NCBI GenBank assembly: GCA_013824715.1
Contig: PNOH01000002.1
Location: 160,003 to 224,002, forward strand
DNA from: Odoribacter sp.
GTDB lineage: Bacteria > Bacteroidota > Bacteroidia > Bacteroidales > Prolixibacteraceae
DNA: 64,000 nucleotides
Direction of reading: 5' to 3'
In this document: piece after piece, positions 1-7,684 of the stretch
How the letters are laid out: each line of letters starts with the position of its first letter
How positions within the stretch are numbered: the stretch's first letter is position 1
Translations under genes and position numbers: made by a program
The notes under the pieces: generated by a model
What the model was told of the DNA's origin: nothing
What the model saw: only the letters and a program-made list of their open reading frames with translations
Databases searched by the model: none

Positions 1-1542
1 CGAATTTTCATCCTCTAGTTTAATAACTCCGGCATCATCGTCAACGGTAATCTTCTTTCCACCCGGAGTTTCCAGAACCACCGATTTTTTTTCATCATTA
101 AATATGAATTTGATTTTTTCGCGGGTCACAAATCCTTTTTCGTTGTTGGCATCAGCAGCGGTAAGAGGAGCCGGTTTAGCGCTGCTGTTCAGCATTCCGA
201 GAACAACGGCATCGTTGGGATTGTCGTTGATGAAACCCACAATCACCTCGTCCTCAATTTCGGGCCGGAAAAATACGCCACGTTCGTTTCCTGCATCCAG
301 TGAGGCTATTCGGGCCCATATTCCTTCCGAATCTTTATCAATCATCGGGCATTTAATTTTGATACGGTCTTCCCCGTCAGGATCCGATTCCAGTTGGGTA
401 ACAATCCCGATTTGCAATCCGTGTATGGCCGGAAACAGTCCTGATGCCGGCTGACTGCTGATATTATAGGTTTCGGAAAACCAGTTGGGATTTATTCCAA
501 ACTGGGCGTCAATGGTCCACTGGCCCTCGGTAATTTCGTGGCGAACAGCCGAAATATAGACTTTGCCATTGAAACGGTCTCCGACTCCCTCGAGCATCAG
601 GGTGGTATTGGGTTTACAGGCTGGTATTCCCTGAAATTTTACTCTGCCCCGCACTTTCGAAAGCTGATTAAAAAGTGCTTTGGCATTGGCCCAATCCTGA
701 ATAGACCGATCGGCCACAGTTCCTCCGTACCTGAGTTCCAGATTTTCGAGCTCAATAACGGATGCTAATTCTCCGGCAGTTAGATTTCCGTTAAGCGAGA
801 CAGCCGGATCGGTGGCTTCAGTTTCTGTTACTTCCTGATTTGCCGGGTTCCAGACGTAAGAAGTTACTTTGCTGAACTGGTTCCGGGCATCAATTTCGGC
901 ATCGAAATCGAGCAAAGTGGCTCCAAAAGCAACAGTTTCAAGCTCTGCCTGTGAAAAGTCAGGAGCTTTTACCGTTATTTTTCCGTCGTCAACCACACAT
1001 ATTTTCCCGTTTGCCTGAGCGCGGGTTATCACAAAATCCCAGTCTGTACAGTCGTACCGCACGATCTTTTTGTGCTGAAAACCCGTTGCTTCAATATCCG
1101 GATCGAGTCCATAAGGACTGACAATTTCTTCAATCACATCGCTGTCTTTGCTGTCGAGGTAAAACTTGCTTTTTCGGCCCGAAGTCATCTTTACCGCTTT
1201 GTCGCGGCATTCAATAATCAGCAAAGAATGGCTTGCCCTGATTTTCAGACTGTGTTTGATGATGATGCCTTTAAAAATAGTTTCTTCGTCGGAATGGTAA
1301 CCTGCTTTTATTTCAATCTCCTTTCCCGGAATCAGTAAACTTCCATTGCTTAGTACAAATTCCTGACTGGAGGGATCACCATCAATCAGGATGATTTTTG
1401 CAGAGGGTATCCGGTTGATTTCCTTTTCAACATTGATATTCATGACCTGCACAGTTGCCGGTAGTTCAGTTCCGTCAATCAGGATCTTGTGAGTGATCAG
1501 ATCGGCTGACCTTGAGGTTTGTATGTTCCGGCTGTTGTTCAT
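1..1542 (-). CDS. VgrG-like spike/baseplate protein of a contractile injection system (3' end outside window)
   Basis: The frame is open from an ATG at 1542 to the window edge, giving 514 residues without a stop, so the C-terminus is missing. The first ~360 residues resemble the gp27-like hub domain of VgrG/Afp8-type spikes. From about residue 370 there is a gp5-like OB fold (GLQIGIVTQLESDPDGEDRIKIKCPM, broken here as GLQIGIVTQ and then DRIKIKCP, followed by EDEVIVGFINDNPNDAVVLG), as in phage baseplate assembly protein V. The known role of the family is the cell-puncturing tip of the tube, which often carries effectors on its C-terminus. It is the last visible gene of the minus-strand operon, and remaining baseplate genes would be expected beyond position 1. 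A 255-bp repeat-bearing gap separates it from the LysM gene. Confidence 0.85.
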   Translation of the reverse strand, partial: MNNSRNIQTSRSADLITHKILIDGTELPATVQVMNINVEKEINRIPSAKIILIDGDPSSQEFVLSNGSLLIPGKEIEIKAGYHSDEETIFKGIIIKHSLKIRASHSLLIIECRDKAVKMTSGRKSKFYLDSKDSDVIEEIVSPYGLDPDIEATGFQHKKIVRYDCTDWDFVITRAQANGKICVVDDGKITVKAPDFSQAELETVAFGATLLDFDAEIDARNQFSKVTSYVWNPANQEVTETEATDPAVSLNGNLTAGELASVIELENLELRYGGTVADRSIQDWANAKALFNQLSKVRGRVKFQGIPACKPNTTLMLEGVGDRFNGKVYISAVRHEITEGQWTIDAQFGINPNWFSETYNISSQPASGLFPAIHGLQIGIVTQLESDPDGEDRIKIKCPMIDKDSEGIWARIASLDAGNERGVFFRPEIEDEVIVGFINDNPNDAVVLGMLNSSAKPAPLTAADANNEKGFVTREKIKFIFNDEKKSVVLETPGGKKITVDDDAGVIKLEDENS

Positions 1543-1612
1543 GAATATTTCGAATTAAATCCGGTTGTATCTGATGAGTATTTTATTTTTTCCACTTTGA
1601 AAACAATCTCAG

Positions 1613-1744
1613 TTCCGTCCGAAGGATGATAATCGCTTTGTTCGTTTTCTGTCACGGACGGGCAACTTGGGTTGTTTTCCAATCCCGGGGTGCCGCTCCT
1701 TCGTCGCTTTACCCCGGGCTATTGATATATCGCTCTTTCAGAGC
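1613..1744. repeat. REP-like palindromic element, copy 1
   Basis: The 255-bp gap between the LysM gene and the VgrG-like gene holds nested inverted repeats: CCGTCCG (1615-1621) with CGGACGG (1655-1661), CCCGGGGT (1684-1691) with ACCCCGGG (1711-1718), and GCTCT/AGAGC (1732-1744). The first hairpin recurs in inverted orientation at 7414-7464, with shared flanking TTCCGTCCGAA, an internal CGCTTnGTTCG and CGGACGGG. No ORF is supported here. It looks like a REP-type dispersed repeat inserted inside the operon. Confidence 0.65.
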
Positions 1745-1797
1745 TAAGAACTACTGCCTTCAATTGTCTTCAAAATCATTCATATAAAAATTGAACA

Positions 1798-2496
1798 TTA
1801 AATTTTCAGCTTGCCACCCTTCTCAATGGGCGGAAAATAGATTTGCTGCCCGGGTGAAAGTTTTCTGAAATTCACCAACTTATTTGCTTTGGCCACTTCG
1901 AGGTAATATTTCGGGTCGCCATAAATTCTGAAGGTCATTAACGGTAGAGTATCTCCTTCGTTAATAATGCGCACATGGGTCAGGTCAGGAGAATTGTTGT
2001 TTTCCCGGGCAATGCGAAGATCGTCTTCAATAAATCCTTTGAACCTGGCACGGGCGCTGGCCCTGATCGGTGTTCCGTCGGGTTTAAATAACTTGAAGGT
2101 AATTTCCATCTGGCTTAAACTGCCTTTAAAAAGGAGCGCTCCCCAGGAAATAACCAGATAATTCGGCTTATGCTCGTCGCCGTTATAATCAAGAATTACT
2201 TTCCTGAAATTATCCACATCATCAATGATCCCGTCACCCGATTCGTCTTCGTAGCCTTTAATCACTCCTGAACGGTCGAAAATAAATTCAAGATCGAGAT
2301 CTTCGGGCAAGGCTTTATTAAAACGGGGAGCAGCAGAACTGGTTCCCTGCGCCTGGCTTTGGTTTTGCTCAATCTGATATTTGACCAGGTACTTTTCAGG
2401 ATTTAGTAGGGTGTTGAATTCACCATTGGCAACTTCCTGTGTAAACCGTTCGTCACGGTAGGCCTTTATTTTTAGTTTGGTCAATTCTCCACTCAT
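1798..2496 (-). CDS. LysM-domain baseplate/hub protein of the contractile injection system
   Basis: This 232-residue protein carries a C-terminal LysM-like module (about residues 175-228, with NEGDTLPLMTFRIYGDP and LSPGQQIYFPP). The N-terminal part resembles the Afp7/gp53-like LysM proteins that sit between tube and spike genes in Afp/PVC/MAC-type clusters. The known role of such proteins is in the baseplate hub, where the LysM fold is used for assembly rather than for cell-wall binding. It lies 11 bp after the DUF5908 gene on the minus strand. There is no signal peptide, as expected for a cytoplasmically assembled particle. The family call rests on the LysM motif plus position. Confidence 0.8.
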   Translation of the reverse strand: MSGELTKLKIKAYRDERFTQEVANGEFNTLLNPEKYLVKYQIEQNQSQAQGTSSAAPRFNKALPEDLDLEFIFDRSGVIKGYEDESGDGIIDDVDNFRKVILDYNGDEHKPNYLVISWGALLFKGSLSQMEITFKLFKPDGTPIRASARARFKGFIEDDLRIARENNNSPDLTHVRIINEGDTLPLMTFRIYGDPKYYLEVAKANKLVNFRKLSPGQQIYFPPIEKGGKLKI

Positions 2497-2507
2497 GATG
2501 TTTCGAT

Positions 2508-2672
2508 TTATCGTTCCCGGGTTTTCGAAATGATCTCCAATACCTGTTCAACGCATTGCGCAACCAGGTCTTCTTGTGCAAGCTTGCCTTTGGAACTGTC
2601 TCCTGAAGCCGGTGGATTTTGATTATCGGTCACGTTTATTTTGATATTCAACTCCTTAATTTCGATGGGCAT
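2508..2672 (-). CDS. DUF5908 small protein of the contractile injection system
   Basis: This 54-residue protein starts MPIEIKELNIKINV, the N-terminal signature of the DUF5908 family found in Bacteroidota contractile injection clusters. I chose the ATG at 2672 over the upstream in-frame start at 2717, because the upstream start would overlap the tube gene by 44 bp and 2672 gives the family N-terminus. The middle is Pro/Ser/Gly/Lys-rich and probably flexible, and the C-terminus is a short predicted helix. It sits between the second tube gene and the LysM gene, where Afp6-like small proteins occur. The function is unknown. A structural or assembly role at the tube-baseplate junction is an inference from position. 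Confidence 0.75.
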   Translation of the reverse strand: MPIEIKELNIKINVTDNQNPPASGDSSKGKLAQEDLVAQCVEQVLEIISKTRER

Positions 2673-2673
2673 G

Positions 2674-3105
2674 TCAAATCGTTTTAAAATAGCTGTACGA
2701 CAATTCAAGGCTTTCAATAACTATCTTACTTTCTTCGGCGTTGAAATCGGTCACCGACCATTTTACCGGCCAGGCATGGATGACATTCCAGGTCATCAAT
2801 GGTTCGTGGTCCTCGTTCAGCAATTTAATAATGACGTCGGTAGGTGAGAAATTGAATCCTTCTGAACCTTCTTTGCACCAGTCAATCAAAGCTGAATTTG
2901 CGAGCAAGCCCCTTTTGAGTACCAGGTTCGGATACCTTGGACGGCCCGGAAGTTTGTGAACAAAGCGATTTTCTCCTCCTTCGGTAATATCTTCTGTCCC
3001 CAGGTTAAAACTTAACCCGGAGACAGACTGAAACTGATATTCATCCTTCTGATTTCCAAATTCCACCAAAAAATGAAATCCCAAAGGAGGATAACTGTTG
3101 CTCAT
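2674..3105 (-). CDS. Inner-tube protein (T4 gp19-like), second copy
   Basis: This 143-residue protein belongs to the phage T4 gp19-like tail-tube family. It opens PPLGFHFLVEFG, followed by FQSVSGLSFNLGTEDITEGG, a kinked LPGRPRYPNLVLKRGL strand motif, and ends in an ESLELSYSYF strand. It is shorter in charged loops than the adjacent first tube protein and clearly diverged from it. In Afp/PVC-type systems a cluster carries several tube paralogues, with one forming the tube stack and others forming the initiator ring next to the baseplate. This copy, nearer the LysM and spike genes, is the likelier initiator (inference). The gap to the first tube gene is 3 bp, which implies translational coupling. 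Confidence 0.9.
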   Translation of the reverse strand: MSNSYPPLGFHFLVEFGNQKDEYQFQSVSGLSFNLGTEDITEGGENRFVHKLPGRPRYPNLVLKRGLLANSALIDWCKEGSEGFNFSPTDVIIKLLNEDHEPLMTWNVIHAWPVKWSVTDFNAEESKIVIESLELSYSYFKTI

Positions 3106-3108
3106 TGT

Positions 3109-3540
3109 TTATTCGTTTTGAATAGTTAGTCCTTCATGTACCAATTCCATTGATTCGATCGCTACTTCGTTTCCGTCGGCCTTCAAATCGGTTGATTGAA
3201 TTTTGGTTGGCCAGGCGTTTTTTATTTTCCAGGTCACAACCGGTTCGTGTTCTTCATTGAGTAAACTAATAGTAACATTTCGACGCTCAATGGTATTGAG
3301 CTTAACTGTATTCCACCAGTTGTAGTATTCGTTGTCGTTCTTGAAAGTGCCTCTCTTCAGGGTAATGTTGCTGAATTTCTGCATTCCGGGCATCTTGGTT
3401 TTCGAATATTCCGGACTCGAACCTTCCCGGTATTCCACCACTTCAGTTTCTACATCTAAACCTGAAACTTCGGTGAACCCTATTTTTGTTCCACCCCAGT
3501 CAACCTGGAAATGGAACTTCACTAATGGATATGCTGCCAT
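3109..3540 (-). CDS. Inner-tube protein (T4 gp19-like), first copy
   Basis: This 143-residue gp19-like tube protein shows VKFHFQVDWGGTKIGFTEVSGL, then KMPGMQKFSNITLKRGTF and a closing AIESMELVHEGL strand, all typical of hexameric tube subunits of contractile systems. It lies directly downstream of the sheath gene, which is the usual place for the major tube subunit. Like the rest of the cluster it has no signal peptide. The role is to form the rigid inner tube that is pushed through the target membrane when the sheath contracts. Confidence 0.92.
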   Translation of the reverse strand: MAAYPLVKFHFQVDWGGTKIGFTEVSGLDVETEVVEYREGSSPEYSKTKMPGMQKFSNITLKRGTFKNDNEYYNWWNTVKLNTIERRNVTISLLNEEHEPVVTWKIKNAWPTKIQSTDLKADGNEVAIESMELVHEGLTIQNE

Positions 3541-3566
3541 GTTTTTTATAATTTAAGTTGTTAATA

Positions 3567-5522
3567 TTAAGATTGTTGAAGCTTGTGCGAAAATTTCAGG
3601 ATGATGAATTCAGCCGGGCGTACTACGGCCATACCAATTTCAATGTGCATAAATCCATTCAGGATATCTTCGGCGGTCATCGTCTGGCCTAAACCTACAC
3701 GTACATAAAATGCTTCATCGGGTTTTGCTCCGGCCAGCGCTCCGGCCCGCCATTGCAGAATCAGGAAGTTTTCGATCATGGCCCTGACTTTTACCCAGGT
3801 ATTGGCATCGTTTGGCTCGAAGACAAACTGGGCAGTTGCCTTTTTTACGGATTCTTCAACCATATTGAAGAACCTGCGGACTGAAACGTACCGCCATTCA
3901 TTGTCGTTTCCGGCCAGTGTCCGGGCTCCCCAAACGAGTGTTCCTTTTCCCGTAAACGACCGGATGGCATTGATTGATTTTCCGGCTGTGGTATCTACAT
4001 TCAGCCCGTCTTGCATGTCGTTCGTAATCTTGACAGAGGGTCTGATCACATAATTCAGGCCGACATTGGCAGGTGCTTTCCAAACGCCCCGGTCGCGGTC
4101 AACCCGGGCATAAACTCCTGCAATGGCTCCGCCTGGCGGCATTTTGACGTAAAGTTTGGAAAGTGCAGTTTTAATTTCGTTGAAAGTTGTGCTGTCAGTA
4201 TTTTCAATCACATTCAGTTTCAATCCATCCAGTTCTCCATTGGTGTCGGCGGCTTGCGCTGCAGTAATAGCAAGAATAACCGGAGGGTCAATAAGCGATA
4301 TGATACCATTAATCACTGTTTCGATGGTTGATGCAGTTGCTACTGCGTTAGTGGTTTCAATTTTTACTGCTGTTCCGCTTACTGCTGATTCAATAGTAGT
4401 AATGTGTCCTTCCAGCGCTGTTTTCATAGTGGCAATGGCTCCTCCGAGACCTGTAGTCAATGCTGCAGCGGCAGCAGTACAGGCGGCAGCTACCGGAGCT
4501 GATTCGCTGGAGGCTGCTGCGGCAAAATTTGCTGATGCAACCACATCAGTACCCGAAGTAATTACTGAATCAAGCAAGTCCACAATGGGTTGAATGGCAT
4601 CGGTAGCTAAACTGGATTGGGCAAGCGCTTCGGCGGCGGTTAATGCATCAATGGCTGTTTTTGCATCCGACAAAGCAGTTACCAGATCACCGCTATCATC
4701 CAACTTTTCATTGATTTCATCCAGCGCAATGTTTACATCTTCAAGTGTATCAAATAAAACAGGCGAGTCATCGGTAATATGGTCAATGGATACTGCTGAA
4801 GTTTTGAAGTTGTAATTCATCAGAGTTTCGATGAAAGGATAATAAGCCGCTCCATATTTGAGATAGTCTTTTTCAAGATTGATCCCGTCTCTCAGACCTT
4901 CAGCCGGGGTAGGATCATCAGTTTCATCATCGGTATAGGTGTCGAGAATGGTAAATCTGTCCTGAAGTTTATTGCACTGCGTGAGTGCATCCTTATAAAT
5001 CGCATAGAAATTGTCGGATGACAGGGCTGTAGCATCGGGGAATAAAAGAAGTGTTGGCTCATCTTCTTTTTCTATTTCCGAAAGTCCTTCCTGAAGATCT
5101 TCGAGTTGAACCGGAGCGGTGGCATTTGCCACAATAGCAGCGGTATAAGTATTTACAGCGGTAATGTAACACGGACCTCCTCCATTCGCAAAATATAAAC
5201 GAAGGGCATAATACATACGGAATGGCGATTTTGTTGAAGGTTGAGGAACTGTGATGTTTCTTTTCTGAACGCCGTTAACTGTTGTATCGGTGATTTTAAC
5301 CTCGATGCCTGTTTCCAGATCGGCGCCTCCAAAGTAAGTTTCGTATTCTAAAAGTGAAGTGATTCGAAACGGATTCAGGATTAAATCGTCAGTTTCCTTT
5401 CTGGAAGCCTTTTCAGTATAGCCAATAAAGGCTGGGATTGCAGTTTCGACCTGTGCTACCGATGGCGGGAATTTTGCAATTTCCTCTACGTAAACACCCG
5501 GTGTTTTGTACGTTGTTGCCAT
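3567..5522 (-). CDS. Contractile sheath protein with a large Ala-rich insertion
   Basis: This 651-residue sheath protein has the typical N-terminus (TYKTPGVYVEEIAKFPPSVAQVETAIPAFIGYTE) and the conserved C-terminal core (GVYARVDRDRGVWKAPANV, then GKSINAIRSF, GTLVWGARTLAGNDNEWRYVSVRR, and the closing HIEIGMAVVRPAEFIILKFSHK). The known role is to surround the tube and contract to drive it. Between about residues 250 and 455 (roughly 4160-4775) lies an unusually long Ala/Thr/Ser-rich stretch of probable helices, with runs such as FAAAASSES and ACTAAAAALTTG. This makes the protein longer than common sheaths of about 350-520 residues. The segment sits where sheath subunits carry their surface-exposed variable domain. 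Only one sheath gene is visible. Confidence 0.92.
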   Translation of the reverse strand: MATTYKTPGVYVEEIAKFPPSVAQVETAIPAFIGYTEKASRKETDDLILNPFRITSLLEYETYFGGADLETGIEVKITDTTVNGVQKRNITVPQPSTKSPFRMYYALRLYFANGGGPCYITAVNTYTAAIVANATAPVQLEDLQEGLSEIEKEDEPTLLLFPDATALSSDNFYAIYKDALTQCNKLQDRFTILDTYTDDETDDPTPAEGLRDGINLEKDYLKYGAAYYPFIETLMNYNFKTSAVSIDHITDDSPVLFDTLEDVNIALDEINEKLDDSGDLVTALSDAKTAIDALTAAEALAQSSLATDAIQPIVDLLDSVITSGTDVVASANFAAAASSESAPVAAACTAAAAALTTGLGGAIATMKTALEGHITTIESAVSGTAVKIETTNAVATASTIETVINGIISLIDPPVILAITAAQAADTNGELDGLKLNVIENTDSTTFNEIKTALSKLYVKMPPGGAIAGVYARVDRDRGVWKAPANVGLNYVIRPSVKITNDMQDGLNVDTTAGKSINAIRSFTGKGTLVWGARTLAGNDNEWRYVSVRRFFNMVEESVKKATAQFVFEPNDANTWVKVRAMIENFLILQWRAGALAGAKPDEAFYVRVGLGQTMTAEDILNGFMHIEIGMAVVRPAEFIILKFSHKLQQS

Positions 5523-5565
5523 AATTTTCTGTTTTTAGTTTATAGTTTATTTAACTTTAGATTGT

Positions 5566-6165
5566 TTAAACTTTCTCTTTTAGCTTGAGCGTATCAGTGA
5601 TTTCCAAAATCACTTTTTCGGTTCCTTTTAATAACTTTTGATCAATTTCAACTAACTGAATTTTGTAAATCACCGATGGTAGCTGTCTTCCGCCAAGCGT
5701 TCCCCATACATGATTCAACTCCTCGAATGAGGGAGTGTACAACTCGGTAATGAGTTTAAAGTGTCCGAGTACATCAAAGTCTTCTTTGATTTCATAAACT
5801 GTATTTTCAGAAGTAAAAATCTTTTTTCCCTGAAAAAACTCTATGGTTTTAGAGATGCTCCTTAAAGAATCGGAGTATGAATTGCAATTGCCGCTGATGA
5901 GCAAAAAAAGGTTCAGGTGAACAGGAGGGTTTCTATATTCGGTGGTCGTTTTATCAATGACCTTGTAATTCGGAAGATTTTTTAAAGTAGTTTCTTCCTC
6001 CAGATTAAGCAGAGTCAGCACAACTTTGTTATCCAGTTTATTCGAATTATCGTTCGATGTTTCAATCATCGCAATATTTTCGAGGGTTACCAGATTGCCT
6101 AATCCGGCAGCAGAAAGGTAATTGTCCAGTTGTTCACTAATAATCTGTAACGCTTCGTAAATCAT
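5566..6165 (-). CDS. DUF4255 protein, probable sheath/tube terminator of the contractile injection system
   Basis: This 199-residue protein has the features of the DUF4255 (Afp16/Pvc16-like) family: N-terminal YEALQIISEQLDNYL, the central KVVLTLLNLEEETTLKN, then NLFLLISGN, a YSDSLRSISKTIEFFQGKKIF helix, and a terminal strand region (LYTPSFEELNHVWGTLGGRQLPSVIYKIQL, seen in parts). In Afp this protein caps the tube and sheath and sets particle length. Here it is the first gene of the visible operon, upstream of the sheath, as in many Bacteroidota clusters. I saw no Bacteroidota-type -7 box just upstream, so the operon promoter remains unplaced in the 481-bp gap to the divergent methyltransferase gene. 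Confidence 0.85.
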   Translation of the reverse strand: MIYEALQIISEQLDNYLSAAGLGNLVTLENIAMIETSNDNSNKLDNKVVLTLLNLEEETTLKNLPNYKVIDKTTTEYRNPPVHLNLFLLISGNCNSYSDSLRSISKTIEFFQGKKIFTSENTVYEIKEDFDVLGHFKLITELYTPSFEELNHVWGTLGGRQLPSVIYKIQLVEIDQKLLKGTEKVILEITDTLKLKEKV

Positions 6166-6571
6166 GGTAATAAAAGTATTTGTTGCGGTTGGGTGAAATG
6201 ATCAACAAATAATTACCTAATTTTTGGTTTTTGAGAGTAAATGGCATTGCTTGTGGATTTGAGTTTTCCAGAAAACAATGTCCGAAAGAGGCGGTTCATC
6301 AGTAATTCAAAAAGAAATACAGACTTTAAACTCTGATCACGTAGAAGTTGAAGTAGTCTAATTTCTTATTTCCTGAACAGGAAATAGTACTTATATAGTT
6401 GCATGCCAAAGATAATGGCATTGAAAGCGATTAACTTCCATCTATTTATACCGATAACAATGAAATGGTAACCCTCTTTTTCGAATTATTTTATAGTGAT
6501 AATTAAAATTGTTTTTCGTATATTAAGAAGCAAAATAATTCCTGATACAAGAATTGATAAATTTTAATTGG
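6166..6571. other. Intergenic region between injection-system operon and methyltransferase gene
   Basis: This AT-rich divergent gap of about 400 bp has no convincing coding frame. It contains a perfect small palindrome, ATTTCCTGAACAGGAAAT (6366-6383). It must hold the promoter of the minus-strand injection-system operon, but I could not assign one. The methyltransferase promoter lies just beyond its right end. Confidence 0.5.
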
Positions 6572-6627
6572 AAACATATCAAATAATCTAGATATGTTTG
6601 TTCGTTGAAGATTTTGCTTTACCTTTG
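6572..6627 (+). promoter_or_regulatory. Promoter with overlapping 9-bp inverted-repeat operator upstream of the methyltransferase gene
   Basis: TTTG (6597-6600), 19 bp, then TACCTTTG (6620-6627) is a full match to the Bacteroidota -33/-7 consensus TTTG...TAnnTTTG. A perfect inverted repeat, AAACATATC (6572-6580) and GATATGTTT (6591-6599) with a 10-bp spacer, overlaps the -33 box, which suits a repressor site. The arrangement is compatible with an ArsR/SmtB-type site, but no such regulator is encoded nearby. The -7 box inside the longer open frame shows that the gene must start downstream, at 6647. Confidence 0.7.
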
Positions 6628-6646
6628 CCGAACTAAAATTGGAGTT

Positions 6647-7288
6647 ATGAACACTATTGAAATTGCAGGGAGATATACGGTTCTGGCCAACGACACCTGC
6701 TGCCTGTCGTGCGGGGGGGCAGCACAGAAAAGTGAAGCAAAGCATGATGAAGTTTGCATTGATTTAGGAAGCGGACGCGGAACTGATGTTTTGAGATTGG
6801 CCGAAGAAGTTGGACAGGGTGGTTTTGTTTATGGTATTGATATCACTGAAGAAATGATCAGAAAGGCTAATACCACCGCAGCAAAAATGGGCGTTGAAAA
6901 TGTGAAATTTATTCAGGCTGATCTGGAGCAAATTCCATTACCCGATGAAACTGCAAACCTGATCATTTCAAACTGCACCTTGAATCATGTTAGCAATAAA
7001 CCCGGAGTTTGGGCAGAAATATACCGTTTGCTGAAAAACGGCGGACGTTTTGTGATCAGCGATATTTATTCGGGCGAACCTGTTCCGGAGGAATATGCCA
7101 ACGATCCGGAGGCAGTTGCCGAATGTTGGGCAGGATCAATCACCAGGGAGGAATATATCGCATTAATTAAAGCAACCGGATTCAAAGATTTTCGTATTCT
7201 CGAAGAAAGCGCTCCTTACCCGAAAGGAAAAATTGAAGTTTCAAGCTTTACGATCACGGCGAAAAAAGATGATTTTAGTTGCTGCTGA
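6647..7288 (+). CDS. ArsM-like SAM-dependent methyltransferase, Cys-rich
   Basis: This 213-residue class I methyltransferase has motif I DLGSGRGTD (residues 39-47), VYGIDITEEMI, and FIQADLEQIPLPD. The pieces SNCTLNHV (C110) and CWAGSITREEYIALIKATGF (C160) match conserved regions of arsenite methyltransferases (ArsM). Extra cysteines lie at 18, 19, 22 and 37 and as a terminal CC pair (212-213). It is shorter than typical ArsM (about 260-380 residues) and lacks the usual extended C-terminal domain. The start at ATG 6647 has a GGAG 3 bp upstream and lies about 20 bp after the -7 box. Neighbours are a Cys-rich mini-ORF, a radical SAM/SPASM enzyme and a thioredoxin-reductase fusion. It may methylate arsenite, another thiophilic metalloid, or a peptide or thiol. 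The substrate is not settled by sequence. Confidence 0.8.
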   Translation: MNTIEIAGRYTVLANDTCCLSCGGAAQKSEAKHDEVCIDLGSGRGTDVLRLAEEVGQGGFVYGIDITEEMIRKANTTAAKMGVENVKFIQADLEQIPLPDETANLIISNCTLNHVSNKPGVWAEIYRLLKNGGRFVISDIYSGEPVPEEYANDPEAVAECWAGSITREEYIALIKATGFKDFRILEESAPYPKGKIEVSSFTITAKKDDFSCC

Positions 7289-7290
7289 AA

Positions 7291-7340
7291 TCAAGTTTCA
7301 AATTCCAGGTTCCAAATTTCAGGTTCCAGGTTTTGGATTT
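7291..7340. repeat. Short imperfect direct repeats (TTCCAGGTTCCA type)
   Basis: Repeated units around AAATTCCAGGTTCC and AAATTTCAGGTTCC occur in tandem just after the methyltransferase stop. A similar block (TTCCAAATTCCAAATTCC) lies at 54870-54890 between purU and the thioredoxin gene. This is non-coding simple-sequence DNA of a kind often found between Bacteroidota genes. Confidence 0.6.
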
Positions 7341-7364
7341 ATGTTAGTTTAGAGACGAGGGATA

Positions 7365-7464
7365 ACCCCGGCGGGGTGAAATATTTGTAGAAATAATAAA
7401 AGAGATGCGATTTCCCGTCCGCGATTGTGCATCGAACGAAGCGTTTACTTTTTTTCGGACGGAA
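7365..7464. repeat. REP-like palindromic element, copy 2 (inverted relative to copy 1)
   Basis: ACCCCG-G-CGGGGT (7365-7377) is followed by CCGTCCG (7415-7421) with CGGACGG (7456-7462). The complement reads TTCCGTCCGAA, then CGCTTCGTTCG, then CGGACGGGAA, matching the hairpin at 1613-1662. Both copies also have a CCCCGG palindrome on the same side of the hairpin. No transposase is present in the window. I infer a dispersed REP-type family. Confidence 0.6.
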
Positions 7465-7508
7465 TAGTAAATAATGATACCAAATTGAAAAGGCTGAAAG
7501 TATTTAAT

Positions 7509-7539
7509 GTTGAACATTGATTCATTTAAGGTACTTTTA
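7509..7539 (+). promoter_or_regulatory. Weak candidate promoter upstream of the Cys-rich mini-ORF
   Basis: GTTG (7509-7512), 19 bp, then TACTTTTA (7532-7539) matches TTTG...TAnnTTTG with one mismatch in each box. It would put transcription start about 30 bp before the mini-ORF at 7577. The support is modest, because AT-rich DNA gives such matches by chance. Confidence 0.3.
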
Positions 7540-7576
7540 TTCACTATAGTTTAATCAATACCAAAATTCATTGCGA

Positions 7577-7672
7577 ATGAAAAGTTTAGTAAAAAAAGCC
7601 TGCAAGGGAGGCGTTAAACAGGCACAATGTTGTGCCAAACAATCACAGATTATTGCCGGATGCCACGATTAA
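7577..7672 (+). CDS. Candidate Cys-rich RiPP precursor-like mini-ORF (31 aa)
   Basis: An ATG at 7577 opens a 31-codon frame ending in TAA at 7672. The product begins MKSLVKKACKGG, continues VKQAQCCAKQ and ends IIAGCHD, with four cysteines (9, 18, 19, 29), several lysines and no long hydrophobic stretch. It lies between the methyltransferase gene and the radical SAM/SPASM gene on the same strand. That is where short precursor peptides of radical-SAM RiPP systems are commonly found. No clear Shine-Dalgarno sequence precedes it, which is usual in this phylum. A frame of this size can arise by chance, so the call rests on composition and context. It matches no precursor family I can name. Confidence 0.45.
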   Translation: MKSLVKKACKGGVKQAQCCAKQSQIIAGCHD

Positions 7673-7684
7673 GGCGTCCGAAAT

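Noticed and set aside
4156..4815. Plus-strand hydrophobic Ala/Val/Ser frames opposite the sheath gene
   Set aside because: They are the antisense shadow of the Ala-rich sheath insertion and their composition mirrors its codon pattern.
6503..6745. Minus-strand frame across the methyltransferase promoter
   Set aside because: It overlaps a consensus promoter and a well-supported gene on the other strand and has no recognisable domain.
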